Shown here: piece by piece, positions 21,260-33,917 of the stretch
How the letters are laid out: every line of letters starts with the position of its first letter
Position numbering within the stretch: position 1 is the first letter of the stretch
Assembly: GCF_003473485.1 (NCBI RefSeq)
Contig: NC_053043.1
Location: forward strand, 12,100,001 to 12,164,000
Direction of reading: 5' to 3'
Source: Medicago truncatula
Lineage: Eukaryota > Streptophyta > Magnoliopsida > Fabales > Fabaceae
Length of the DNA: 64,000 bases
Position numbers and translations under genes: made by a program
The notes under the pieces: model-generated
The model's input: only the letters and a program-made list of their open reading frames with translations
Told to the model about the DNA's origin: nothing
Database searches by the model: none

Positions 21260-21590
21260 TCTTTGGTTCCATTTTTAGAAGGATCAAAATTGATTATGAA
21301 GGTGTAGAACTGATTCTAAGAAGGTGTAGAACTGATTCTAACATGTTTGGTTGTTGTCGTGTAGAATTGGTTATGTGTCTAGAATTGATTCTAGTTGAAA
21401 CTAAAATTTGTAGCTTTTGATTCTACAATTGATTTTCATAAACAAATTTATGGTTCAACTCTTTTTAGATGAATTTATCGAAACACAAACCACTGTGGTC
21501 AAAATCACTTTTAACCAAAATAAGTTCAACATAATCAATTTTATAAAAATTAATTAACTTCGCTGCACAACCAAACACAAATTACATTTT
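21260..21590. mobile_element. Possible MITE-like repeat
   Basis: The ends tttggttcca and caaccaaaca are partly complementary, and the interior repeats tgtagaactgattcta twice followed by the complementary gattctacaattg. No target duplication was found. A related motif occurs near 180-350. Confidence 0.4.
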
Positions 21591-21869
21591 TTTGGATTTC
21601 ATAATCTATATAAAAGATGATGTTCACACTTCACTCAATGCTAGGAAACACCAGTAATTTATCAATATAACCTCATTGTCAATGGATTTTAACCGACGGT
21701 AGTTAACTGCCAATGAACATTTACGTCTTTTTCTGGTGTGTGTTCTGGCTTTTTAGATGTGTATACAGCAATTTTCAATCTAAACTGGTGCGGAGGATGG
21801 CATCAAGCCCAATCCATACATTTTGAAGAGGGAGGCCCATCATTTCTAAACACAGGATTCAGCCGCAAC

Positions 21870-23477
21870 CTCACTGCCCTTGCTCTGTATCAGAAACAAG
21901 CACTGATCTCACCTCGCCGGAAAACGCCGCCGGTGTTCGTCGTCGTAGGAAGAAGAAACGGTGAGAAACTCCAAACTACTTTTTCCAATTTTTATTCTTC
22001 GTATTTTCCTTTGCCTCTCCTGGTAGCGCGCGATGCGATTCCAAAAGGCAATGAATGTGTCGTTTCAGCATAAGCACTTATTCATAAGCGCTTATGTACA
22101 CTCCATTTCTACAACTAAATATAAATTGAACTTAAATCGTTTTTTGTATATGATATAAGCTGTTTACATAAACTATCTTGTAGAGCTTGTAAAAATAAGC
22201 TGAAACAATCTATTTTCGTAAATTCTCCCATGTAGTCTTACAAGTGCTTATGTCATTAGATAAGCTCAAATAGATAAATAGATAAATAGCTTATTTGCAG
22301 AAGTGCTTATAATGATAAGCACTTATGTATAATCTTCCATAAGCTATTAAGTCCAATTCCTGCTGGTTTATATTTATAGGCAAATGTTAGTAGTTAGTTT
22401 GTTAGGAGAAGGAACCTCCTTCTTAATACTCCTTCAGCGACCCCTTACCACTTGAATACACATTCCAGGACATTTGATGTTTGGATTTAGATTTGAATTG
22501 TGACCCAATTACGCTAGTGGGTTTGGGATGTTTATTGAAATTGGATGTTTAATGTGTTGCATTCTCTTCCGTCTTAATAATCTTGTAACATTTTCTTTCT
22601 TGAGTTTAAACGATGTACATACATTGTAATTTAGAGTAACATCTAATGAGAGTCCACTATTTTGCCACGTTATCTCACTCTTATTAGTGTATTTTAAATT
22701 TGATTATATGAAATGACAAAGTAGCGATTAGCGAATTTTTATTGATTGGTGGTGTAAAACATATTTATGCATGTCCCTCTGACTCTTATTTTGTAAGGCT
22801 CGCTGCTTAGCCTTTGACTCTGTGTTTGGTTCATTCTAGTGTTCACTCTTATGTGTTGATTTATTTGTTGTGTCTTGGTTGTGATTCAGTACCGGTACAG
22901 TTTTGTTATTTGAATTGTGACATATGCAGATCTTAGTATTTGGTGCAGCGCATTTGATGTTTCGATTTAGATTTGAAATTTTGCCATAACTTGTTGTGAG
23001 ATATTCCATGGGAATTTGAATATCTGTATTCTAGTTCTAGTTTATAAGCTATGACATTTCCATATTCAATTGCTGATTTGGACCACTTAGGGCGGTTACA
23101 CTAGTGCAATTAGGAATGTTTATTGAAGTTGATGTTTCTTGTGTTTAGCATTATCTTCTGTCTTTTCATGATAATATGAAGTAACTTGATGCTATTATGC
23201 TATATTTGTAATATTTTGTTTTAGAGTTAAAGGGGATGCACTCTCGGTGTAAATTAGGTTTACACTTAACATCCAATAAGAGTTCACTATTTTGCCACTT
23301 CATACAATCAACTTAAAATAAACTTATAAAAATGGAATGACATTGGCGAAACAGTGGGTTTGCATTGTATTGGTTGTTAAGGTAAAACTGGTTTACACCG
23401 TCTGTGCGTGTCCTTTAAACACTGTTCTATTTAATATGTCTGGCTTCTCAGCCTTTGATTGTGGGAAATTGTTTCAG
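21870..23477 (+). other. Probable 5' leader exon and intron of the L7/L12 gene
   Basis: A GC-richer block ending gaagaagaaacg at 21960 is followed by a donor (gtgagaaact). A pyrimidine-containing acceptor, attgtttcag, ends at 23477, 90 bp before the L7/L12 ATG. I infer a non-coding first exon and an intron of about 1.5 kb. This is splice-signal inference only. Confidence 0.45.
22070..22345. mobile_element. MITE-like 'cataagcacttat' repeat
   Basis: The left end is cataagcacttattcataag and the right end is gataagcacttatg, with internal ataagct motifs in both orientations. This is a common legume inverted-repeat sequence; it lies in the inferred leader intron. No clean target duplication was found. 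Confidence 0.5.
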
Positions 23478-23566
23478 GGGGTTGATCACTACAGTGGTGA
23501 TACTACTAGCTTGTTGAAATAGCATCTTTTCTACGCCATTAGTCGCTATTTTGATTCGACAAAGAC

Positions 23567-24139
23567 ATGAGGATTGCCACCCTTTCAAGATACATTCGCC
23601 GTCTCCCTCGGCCTGGGACATTTGTGCCTTTGCAATCTCGAGCTTTCCAGACCGATATTTCTAAAGATTCTAAGGCCAAGCCAATTAAGTACAAAATTCC
23701 TCAATCTTATGACCCTTACGGCCCTAGACCTCCACCGTCAGACAAAATCGTTCAGCTCGCAGAACGAATTGCAGCACTATCAGAAGAGGAACGCGGTCAT
23801 ATCATACCTGCTTTGTCAGAAAGATTAAAGCTTCCAAAGTTGCAGCCAATTTCAACAGAAGGCATGGACTTGGGTTCAGACAGCGGTGCTGCTGGACCAA
23901 AGGTTGAGGAGAAAAAGGCAGAGAAAACAGCTTTTGACGTGAAGTTAGAGAAGTTTGATACTGCTTCAAAGATCAAGGTGATTAAGGAGGTAAGAGCATT
24001 TACTAACCTGGGATTGAAAGAGGCTAAAGATCTTGTTGAAAAGGTACCAACTGTGCTTAAACAAGGAGTCACAAAAGACGAGGCAAATAGTATTATTGAA
24101 AAAATAAAAGCTGTTGGAGGAGTTGCAGTTATGGAATAG
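23567..24139 (+). CDS. Ribosomal protein L7/L12, mitochondrial-type
   Basis: One exon encodes 190 aa. The first ~30 residues ([17 protein letters not shown], then PLQSRAFQ) are arginine-rich and lack acids, typical of a mitochondrial presequence. A plant-specific [14 protein letters not shown] stretch precedes the helical N-terminal dimerisation part ([20 protein letters not shown]). An acidic/alanine hinge (about 110-125) follows, then the C-terminal domain (about 128-190) with [20 protein letters not shown] and the [19 protein letters not shown] helix. In bacteria-type ribosomes this stalk protein recruits GTPase translation factors. Bacterial and plastid homologues are about 120-190 aa. 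It is intact, and a mitochondrial rather than plastid destination is inferred from the presequence. Confidence 0.92.
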   Translation: MRIATLSRYIRRLPRPGTFVPLQSRAFQTDISKDSKAKPIKYKIPQSYDPYGPRPPPSDKIVQLAERIAALSEEERGHIIPALSERLKLPKLQPISTEGMDLGSDSGAAGPKVEEKKAEKTAFDVKLEKFDTASKIKVIKEVRAFTNLGLKEAKDLVEKVPTVLKQGVTKDEANSIIEKIKAVGGVAVME

Positions 24140-25351
24140 ATTTTTCAGTTTTTTGATTGTTGGCCAAGATCACAAATTTTTCATGATGGCCAATGTGTTT
24201 TATGGTGAATGAATGGTTAGGAGAAATTTCTCAGGGCATGTTTGAAGCATATTTAAGGGTTGAGAACTGATTGTTGGATAATCTATTTGAATAAAAAAAA
24301 AATCTTTGTCTGAGTTTTCTGGTTAATTACTCTATCACATACATATAACTGTTGTGTTAGTTTGACATTTGTAACACTCACATCTTTTCTTACAAATGAA
24401 AATTTTCTGGAATTACAGGGAAAATTATGTATGGATTTTTCATGTAGTTATTTGAGATTATTGTGGTTGATATACCAAACTTGTTGGTCTTCTATGCAGA
24501 TTGATGAACTACTTGTCTAGAATTGTTCCTCTTATTTTAGGTTATATAGTCTTTTAATCTAGTCTTCTTCATTTTTCTGGTTATCAATATTTTTTTCTGC
24601 CATAGTTCTTTCAGATTACTTCAGTATGATTTTTAACTACGGGCATACATATTTTGTTTATTCTGTGAGTTGGTATAGAATTTGGTAGAGATTGTTATTG
24701 ATGGTCATGGTTTGTTGATTGTTTATTGCTGAATGCTGAAGAATGACTTGTGTGAGTCAAATGGGGAATGATCCTCATATGAGTTCATAGAAACCTTCAC
24801 CTTCCATTGAAAATGAGAGACAAAATGGGTTTACAATGAAATAAGTTTAAGGGTGGAGATTGAAAAACATGAGAGGAACAAATTTAAGAGGATCTATTTC
24901 CATGTCAAATGGGTATTTTCGATTAATTTTTGTTCTAGAAATTGTAAATTGTCCTTGTTTTGCCATTTCTAACTTGATTTGGGTTAGAACTGGGGTATCA
25001 GTTTTATTTTCGTTATCACCCCCGACTTTTATTTGGATGAAATTTTAACAACTCATACTCTACTTTCTTACATTAGTGTTAGCAGTGCAAACGTTTTTGA
25101 CATCAAAAGAAAAGTAAATGTAATACATTTTTTCTTTTTTTTAAAACGGTCTATGCTAGTATTGTTGGTGGCATTATGTTTAGAGTGGAGATCAAACCCG
25201 CACTCTACTTTTTAACTTACACCAGTCACTAAACCCATACATCTTATATCCTTAATGCAATATTAATTATATACAGTTGAATTATACTTATTGAAAATAC
25301 AATACTTTTATTGCATATGAATTGTGAACGTGTAGAAAATCATTCTAATAG
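24140..25351. other. Region 3' of L7/L12, no gene seen
   Basis: 3' UTR and intergenic sequence. Short open frames at 24860-25215 carry no domain. Confidence 0.4.
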
Positions 25352-25359
25352 ATGCTCAT

Positions 25360-26053
25360 TAGGGTGTTCAAAACAGAACCAATCCAATAGATAAACCGCA
25401 AATTGAACCAACCCAAACCGAAACCGTAAAAAACCGCATTTGGTTTGGATGTATTCGGATCACTTTTTTACTCAACCGCATAGTTTGGTTTGGTTTGCGG
25501 TTTTCATTTTACCAACCAAACCAAACCGCAACATAAGAAAAACTTTAATTAAATCTATGTCATCTAGACCATTACTCATAGAAACTCAATGAAAACTTTT
25601 ATAAAACGACAAATTTTTTTCTATTATAAAGTTTCTTCTTTACTTTTTATTTCAAAAATGTATTCATGTGCTCCTTGAACCTTTAGAGAATGATAAAATA
25701 TTAGTATTTTACATTTCTTTCATAATAGAATTACTTTATATCAACATTTTTAATTTGGTTTATGTTGTTCGGAGAAAATGAAAGTTTAACGTGAAATGAA
25801 ATGAAAAACATTGTCGAAACATTGCTGGAAATATGTTGTATTTTACCTTTTTAACTCGATTTTAATGTTGTAAATAAAAAATTGTACTGTTTCGAAAAAA
25901 CCGCACCAACCGATCCAACCCAACCGCATTGGTTTGGTTCGGATTTTATTTTAAAAGTCAACCGAACCAAATCAAACCGCATGTTTTTTTATCTTACGGT
26001 TCAGATGACTTTTAGCCTCAAAACCGAACCAAACCACACCGCAAACACCCCTA
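25360..26053. mobile_element. hAT-like element with perfect 8-bp duplication
   Basis: The termini TAGGGTGTTC and (complement) TAGGGGTGTTTGC are flanked by atgctcat on both sides (25352-25359 and 26054-26061). Subterminal arrays of aaccaaaccg/cggtttggtt flank an AT-rich non-coding core. The 104-codon frame at 25882-26196 crosses its boundary and is not a gene. Confidence 0.88.
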
Positions 26054-26712
26054 ATGCTCATAAAAGAAAACTGTTGCAAGCAAATCAATTCATGTTTTTT
26101 CTACTAACTAGAAAACCATATGAAAAATTTGGTGTTCGATCTCTTGACCATACCGTAATATTCCACCAACCGACTAAACTCATGGGCACAAATTAAAATA
26201 AACTTAATATAAAAATTTAAAATAAAATATGATACAAATTATTCATAACTTTTGGAATCACAATAATATAGTAAGTAATTATTACAACAATGCTTAAATT
26301 CAAAAATAAAACATAAGGGTGTTTCATTTTGAGTCTCTTTTTAAAAGTTTTGATAAAATGTATTTTTAAAAATTCGAAAGATCTAACTCAACTAATAATA
26401 TTGATATTGTTATTATAGATTAAAATAAACATTTTCACCTAAGTTTAAACTCTTTGACTAGTATAACATGCATATTACCAACATGAATATCCTATTGAAA
26501 GTGCGTTGCAATAAAAATAATTAAAATAAGAAAAAGGCGTAACTGAAAAATAACAGCAACATGTGTAACCTATTGAAAGTGCCACTAACACACTAAAAAA
26601 GAAACAACACACAGATCATAAAAAAGAACAACTCCTACTTTTGTCCTTAAAAAGCCCGAAACCTCTTTTGTCTAATCTAACAAACCTTAACATTTACGAA
26701 ATTGAACTGAAA

Positions 26713-29700
26713 ATGGTGTCTTCCAAAGGAGTTGCTAATAGCAAAATTGATGATGATGATGGTGGTGGTGACAAATTGATGAGAAAAGTGTTGGGTTTGG
26801 GTTTTTCGGTACAAGGATTCAGGTGTTTTCCATGGTTGGTTGTGAGTTTCTTTCTCAAAGATGGTCTTAATGTTAATCCTTCAACTCTTCAAATTCTTCT
26901 AAGTTCTGCAAATCTTCCTATGGTTGGAAAACCTCTTTATGGTCTTGTTTCAGATTCTGTCTATATTTCTGGTCAACATCGTGTTCCCTACATTGCTTTT
27001 GGAGGTAACATCCACTATTCCATTCTATTATGATTTTGATTATGTGAAGTAAAGTTGTGTACTTTTTAATTTTTAATGAATTGGGTTACAATTAAGGTTT
27101 TGAATTATTGTCTGTGCTGACATCTCTGAAGGACAGATACTTTTGATCGAAGGCGTGTCTTACTTTTTTTTTTTCTTCAAATTATTACTTGTGTCGATGT
27201 TTGTGTTGTGTTCGGTATATGTGCCCGTGTTTCATAGGTGAATTACTGTTTAGTTGCTTCCGTGATAATGTGAATTGATAGCTTGCTATTATTTTTGTTT
27301 GAAGTATGAAGGAATGAATGAATGATCCTTTTATGTGACCATGTCCAACTTAGGATACATGTGATGCGAATCTTATCGAGATACAAAATTGAATTCAATG
27401 AAAGGAATCTCTAGTGTGTATCTATATTGGACATGAATCTCATATTGAATCCCTGTTCATTACGTTGAACCCTGAGTCACTATGATAGATCTTAATTTGT
27501 TCCGGTGAACCATTATCTAAACTTAGTGTAGTCAACCACTTTTTTTTGTGAATTTTGTGTGGTCAGCCACTTTCTTTTGTCGTTTGATTTATGACTTGAG
27601 TCTTAAATTATTACGAGGTTCATTCATATACGATATATGGGATTAATTTTCATGCACTGACAATGTTTTTTTAATTACACATGCATCCAATCAAATCATA
27701 AGTAAATATTTGTAGAGATGTTTAAAAAACTAACTTAAAAAAGTGGTACATGATGTGATTTGACTGGACTCAGGTGTAAAAAAGTTTTACATTGTCGGTG
27801 TATACAAATTAAATATACGATATATTAGCTTATAAACTTCAACTCGAAAATATCATATTTTTATCAGTAATATATCTTATGATTCATTATAAGATTCAAC
27901 CCACGATTTGGAAAATAGTTCTTCTGGTTCACGTTATGAATCTTAAATTGATAACGATGTTTATGACCATTATGAAGAAAAGAATTTGTTTTTCTAAGAG
28001 TTGGGTTTGGTGTCTGTATAACTTTGATAATCAAGGAGTTTGGCTGAAACTTCTTGAATGTGGTCCTTCATTGGAATGCTTTGGAAAAGCATAAAGAAAA
28101 AGGAATGGAGAAAAAAGTAGAATTGAGATTCCAAATTTGAAAAAGAATGGGGTTGAATTTTCTGTTTTTATTTTATTTTGTTTGAACATATTTGAGATAA
28201 TCTCACAAGTCTATTGTTTTCTGTTTATCGATTATTTTTATTTCTCATGTAATGCAATGTAGTATTTCCCGATACCAAGTTTTGTAGCTGAGTAGTAGTA
28301 CGTAGTAACACATTATCCATTTTCCCTGCATCAATCCAAAGGCAGAAAAAATGGGATCTTTTGAACTCTAGCCAGTAATGAATAAACAAAAGAAAGAAAA
28401 ACCCAAATCCTGATTCAGAAGGAAACTTAAGATACTTGAATATGAATATTGCTGGGAATTATTTAAATGAATAGATGTCACTGTTGCTTGAACCTAAAAA
28501 CAGAATAAGTATATACTTTGTTAGCTTCCATATGAAGGAAGTGCAATAAATCACAGTTATTTCTAGCAAGTGGAAAATAGGACAATTAATAGAAGGGATA
28601 GAAAGATAGGTAAGAATCTGAACTATTCTTCCAACTAACCAGTTTTGTCGCAGACTTTTTAAAATCTATGAATTAGAATTATCCCGGTCTCACTGCCAAA
28701 GAACTATTACTAAAATATATCATTTGTTGATAACTTGATCAATAACAAATACAAGAGACTCTATTTATTTATACATACGAGTTCATATGAAAATGAAGAA
28801 GATAACAGGGATAACTAACAATTAACAAACTTTATCTCTAAAAAGAACATTTCTGCTCCTTGTATGTGGTTGTGGTTGAGTGTGCGGTGATCTGCATGCT
28901 ACTTGTAATTGATAAAGTACCGCATTTTTTTAGTTATCTTCACTTTGAATTTTATTTCATGGGATTTTTTTCTTTAGCAACTGCTTATTAGAGAATCTGT
29001 TAGTTCGATTCTGATATATTTGGTCTACCAAATATGCTTGGGATTAGGATTGTTAACATATAATGGTTATTAACACTGAAGTCTTCTGCATGGTTTTACT
29101 TTGTTCAATGCTAGACTGAATCTGGATAGATTATTTTGTGACTATATAACCTTACGCTGCACTCCAATCATTACCCATGCACTGTTCATTCCATTTGGCA
29201 TAAAAGGTTGATATAATTAAACCTTCTCATGTATTTATTGGTCTTTGGGATCATATTTTTCTTAGGTGTGAGTGTGACATGGTGGAACTTCATGTAATTG
29301 TTTCTTCTGTTCCCTTTGGGCTAAGAATCCCATTTTTTTCTTAATAATTAATAACGAGAATACCTGAAAAACTTATCCTCGTCAAAATTATGAGGGAACT
29401 CATTTGGTGAATGGTAATCATCGATAACTTCTTCTAGAGGCAAATTATTAACCAGTTGCATGATGTGTCAAAACTTGGCATGAATATGTTTCTTGGTTGC
29501 TAAGATTGGAATTGATATTGGTGTCTTTTCATATATGTGTTCTCATCCATAAGAGCAGTTTTGTAGACATTTTTCCAATTTCATGCAAGCTATCTCTTTC
29601 TTCGATCTTGATAGTATTCAATTATTAAGTAAAAGTTGTCAAAAACTTTAAAATTTCTTATTCGTTTTTCCTTTTTTTATAACTAAATTCTTAAATATTT

Positions 29701-30775
29701 CCTTAAATTTGTTTATGCAGCTTTCTTGCAGGCACTGTCATGGCTAGCAATAGCAATCTCTCCGTCAAGCATATCTGTTTTCACTATCTCTATATATCTT
29801 CTCCTTAGTAATCTAGGCGCTTCAATAACTGAGGTAGGAAATGATGCCATTGTTGCCGAGATGGGTAAACAGCCTCCGTCTTCAACCAAGCACTCTCAAC
29901 AACCATCTTCCTCAGGCAATCTTCAATCCTTTGTTTGGATAGCTTCCTCTGTAGGAGGAGTCGCCGGCAACCTTCTTGGCGGCATTTTCATCAGCCGCCT
30001 CTCTCCACAATCCATGTTTATGTTTTTTGGTCTTCTTGTTGCTCTCCAATTCTTCATAACCATTTCGATTCGCGAAAGCTCTCTTGGACTTCCAAAGAAT
30101 CCATCTATTGGGATAAAGAAACAGCTTTCAGAACTATCGGCTGCACTAAGAAAACCCAAAATCGCATATTCAATCTCATGGTTTGCATTATCTTATGCAG
30201 TTGTTCCCTTACTTAACGGAACCATGTTCTTTTACCAGACACAATACTTGAAAATCGACTCGTCAGTATTAGGTATCTCCAAGGTTTTTGGTCAGGCAAC
30301 AATGCTTCTATGGGGCGTTATATATAATCGATACCTGAAATCTATATCACCTAGGAAACTGATATCAGCGATTCAAGCAACAATTGCATTCTTAATGATT
30401 TCAGATGTCTTATTTGTGCGCGGTTTCTATAGACAAATGGGCGTGCCGGATACACTCTATGTTGTGATTTTCTCAGGATTCTTGGAGGTTCTATTTTTCT
30501 TTAAGTTTCTTCCTTTCACTGTGTTATTAGCACAGCTATGTCCACAAGGTTGTGAAGGGTCAATAATGGCATTTCTTATGTCTGCTGTTGCATTGGCATT
30601 CATTGTGAGTGGATACCTTGGTGTTGCACTTGCATCTTATATTAAGATAACAGGAAGTGATTTTTCAGGATTATCACTTGGACTTGTGATACAAGCTTCA
30701 TGTACTTTGTTGCCAATATTTTGGTCATCATGCATACCTGAATATGTAAAAACAAAAGACAAGCGTAAAGACTAA
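26713..30775 (+). CDS. Folate-biopterin transporter family protein (unit 1, complete)
   Basis: Exon 1 is 26713-27004 and exon 2 is 29721-30775, separated by a 2,716-bp GT/AG intron. Together they make 448 aa; the junction codon restores a continuous ...AFGAFLQALSWLAIA. This is the BT1/FBT branch of the major facilitator superfamily. Visible family motifs are VQGFRCFPWLVVSFFLKDG, ANLPMVGKPLYGLVSDSVY, HRVPYIAFG, NLGASITEVGNDAIVAE, SSVGGVAGNLLGG, GTMFFYQTQYLKI, LGISKVFGQ and the CPQGCEGSIMAFLMSA loop before the last helices. About 11-12 membrane segments are likely. It closely resembles Arabidopsis At1g64890 (about 440 aa, from memory). Relatives move folates or pterins, and the substrate here is inferred from family only. 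Start: first ATG ahead of a short Asp/Gly-rich cytosolic tail. It is the only unit of the array with exon 1. Confidence 0.9.
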
Positions 30776-31560
30776 TTAATGTAATAGCTTTTAGAAATGT
30801 GATAGTGATTTAAGGTGTTGAGCAAATTTTGCGTTCCATTTATCAGTAACGTAGTTTATGTTGGTGCGAGATTTTTTCCAGTAGGATTGTAATTTTCTAA
30901 TTTCATGTTTAGTAAAGAAAAAAATGTTTAGTAAATGTTTACAGAAAAGCAAAGCCAAACAAGTGGTTGAAGAAGGCACAATTAAAAGCAAAAGGTATGA
31001 AATCATATTGAAAAAGTGAACAATCTCACACAGTTAAAAATTGAGTCAACTTTTATATACTACTATTCTTTATGGTCTTTGCCACTTTTTTCCTCAACCC
31101 TGTTTCAGTTAAATTATGAGATTTCTAAATATCAATTTAAGAATGCTCATGTAACTTATAATATGAGGTTGATTATAAAGAATACGTTGGAAAAGTGATC
31201 TTATATAGGCAGTTGTCTGAAAATAATCTCAATTATTGGATCATAAGATGGTGGAGATATGTTACGACAAAACTGCCAAGAGAGGTGTGAAAGTAGATAG
31301 TATAAAAATGGCTTTTAGTCCCACATTGCTAGCAAAGAAAAATAACACATGTGAAGTTGTTATATATAAGATTGCAAGTGAATTACTAACAATTGCAGTT
31401 TCGCAGAGGTGCCTAGCCTATTGGCTATCGCTGTCCCAATGCCACCGTTCCCCTGTCATCTTTACTAGCGAAACTGCGGACTTCTCCGACTTTTCATTTG
31501 ATCGGTAGCAGTAGTTTTGGTGGTAACTTTGGCATTGGACCAGTGGCGTTGGACGGTTTA
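30776..31560 (+). repeat. Shared 3' flank, copy 1
   Basis: This begins after the stop codon (attaatgtaatagctttt) and includes gaaaaagtgaacaatctcac, cttttatatactactattct and ggcttttagtcccacattgc, which recur in every unit. It probably contains the 3' UTR of the FBT gene. Confidence 0.75.
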
Positions 31561-31679
31561 AAAGTCAAAAATTTCTTTAGACATCATAACCTTGATTATT
31601 TTCTGTTTTGTTTTCAAATTAGCTTGTTAGCTCTCTATCTCAAGATATTTATTTTGAAGTAGATTAAATTAGCCAAAAA

Positions 31680-31890
31680 AACCAATCATTCGTGTGTTCT
31701 TGGTGGGTATTTCTGGATTCACTAGCTTCTTTAGATTTTCTTCTATGATCAAGACATGGTTGGTGATGCCTATTCTTTCCATGTCCTGCAAACTATTTAC
31801 GACACTGTGTCTATGAGAAGTATCAAGAACCTAGTGTGTTTATCATTTGCAAACAATAATGGTACAGACATACTCAAAGACTTAAGACAA
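31680..31890 (+). pseudogene. GDSL esterase/lipase fragment 1 (internally deleted)
   Basis: The upstream part of GDSL exon 1 (ggattcactagcttctttag ... aactatttacgacactg) is joined directly to an exon 2 piece translating SFANNNGTDILKD. The GDS catalytic block is deleted. The DNA from 31890 to 32150 resembles the end of a retroelement (tctgatccgatgtaggact) but cannot be classified. Confidence 0.6.
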
Positions 31891-32149
31891 CCTCACAAAA
31901 CCGATTTGTACGATGGTAATTGTCCTCACTTATAAACACACCATCTCTGATCCGATGTAGGACTTTTTAACACTCTTCAAATTGGAATTAATATGGCAAA
32001 CCAATTAAATATCAATGACATCATTTTTGAGATCAATTCTTTAGTAGTAGTCGTTAATATGGTTACATTTCTCTGTCAAAAAAAAAAAAAAAATAGGGTT
32101 ACATTTGGTTCATTACTACACTAATATATGTGATTATGTAAATTTTTTA

Positions 32150-33917
32150 AATTATTACCGGTGTCCCGACGTGTTTGTGTTGTGTTTGTGTCCGTTCATA
32201 GGTTGCCAACTTTGATGTTGTGAAAATTTGGGTGAATTACTGACTATTTACTGTTTAATTGCTTCCTTGAGATTGGGAATTGATAGTTTGTTGTTATTTT
32301 TGTTTGAAAAATGAAGGAATGAATGAATGATCCTGTTTGTGTATCGCACTGTGACAATGGTTACTAATAACTTTGGATACAAAATTGAATTCAATGATAG
32401 GAGTCTCTAGTGTGTATCTCATATTGGATCCATATCCCTATTATGTTAAACCTAAGATAGATCTTAATCTATTCCAATGAATCATTACCTTTCTTGTGAA
32501 TTTGGTGTGGTCAGCCACTTTTCTTTTTTCATTTGATTTATATGACTTGAGTCTTAATCATTTTTAGGTTCATATATGAGATTAATTTTCATACGTTGAC
32601 AATGTATTATTTTTACATATGTATCTGGTCAAATTTGGAGAGAATTTTTAGGAATGATGTGATTTGATTGAATGCATGTGTAAAAAAGTTATACATTGCC
32701 GGTGCGTACAAATTAGATATATGATATATTAGCTTATAAATTTGTACTCGAAAATATCATATTTTTAATAGTAATATATCTTACGATTCATTATAAGATT
32801 CGATCCACAATTTGGAAAATAGTTCTTCCGGTTGATGTTATGATCTCAAATCGATAACAATGTCTATGACAACTATGAGGGAACTTTTAGTTTTATAAGA
32901 ATTGGGTTTGGTGTGTGTAGAACTTTTATAATCAAGGAGTATGGCTGAAACTTCTTGAATGTGGTCCTTCATTGGGATACTTTGAAAAATCATAAAGAAA
33001 AAGGAATGAAAAAAAAAAGTAGGATTAAGATTCCAAAATTGAAAAAGAATGAGGTTGAATTTTTACATATTTTTATTTTATTTTGTTTGAACATAATAAT
33101 GAATACAGTCCATATGAAAACGAAGAAGATAACCAACGTAACTAACAAATAACAAACTTTTTCTTTATTAAGAACATTTCTTCTCCTTATATGTGGTTCC
33201 TGTTGAGTGTATGGTGATCTGATCATTTTGAATCAGCCATTTCCCTTAAAGCAGTAGTTCTATCATATGGAAACTAGAACTTGAGTTATATATGACATTT
33301 TTATTTTACTTTGGAGTTTGAGTTTTATGGTCTTCTACTGTTGAAAAAGCAAATCTGATTGCAACTTTAACTTGAGGCAATGATCAGCACTGTTTCTAAG
33401 AACACAAGCAAATGCTACTTCAAATTGAAAAAATGCTGCATTTTTTAGTTATCTTCATTTTGAATTTTATTTCATGGGCTTTTTTACATCAGCAAGTGCT
33501 TATCGGATCATCCCTGTAAGTTCGATTCTGATACACCTTTTCTACCAATAATGCATGGGACTAGGATTGTGAACATACAATGCCGCACTGCAATCATTAC
33601 CCCTGCATTGTTCATTCCATTTAGCATAAAAGGTTGATATAATTAAACCTTCTCATGCATTTATTGGTATTTGGGGTCATATTTTTCTTAGGTGTGAGTG
33701 TGACATGATGGAGTTGATACTGGCCTTTTCAGTTATGTTCATAAGAGCAGCTTTGTTGACATTTTTCCAATTTCATGCAAGCTGTCTTATTAAGGAAAAG
33801 TTGTTAAATTTCGACAAAGCTTTAAGGATAATCATATCTATTTCATTGTTTATCATGTTATTGCATTTCTAATTTGTACTTCCATTGTTAAATATTTCCT
33901 TAAATTTGTTTATGCAG
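32150..33917 (+). repeat. Duplicated FBT intron 1 (unit 2)
   Basis: This aligns by eye to unit 1 intron positions from about 27180 on (gtttgtgttgtgtt, ggaatgaatgaatgatcct, gattcattataagattcgat, ggtgtgagtgtgacatg), with substitutions and indels. Exon 1 is not present upstream. Confidence 0.75.

Noticed and set aside
23797-24072. Minus-strand 91-codon frame over L7/L12
   Set aside because: Shadow of the ribosomal protein gene.
25882-26196. 104-codon frame
   Set aside because: Starts inside a hAT-like element and crosses its target duplication; composition reflects the aaccaaaccg array.
29923-30216. Other-frame products inside FBT exon 2 (both strands; also in the later units)
   Set aside because: Shadows of the transporter frame, repeated because the exon is repeated.
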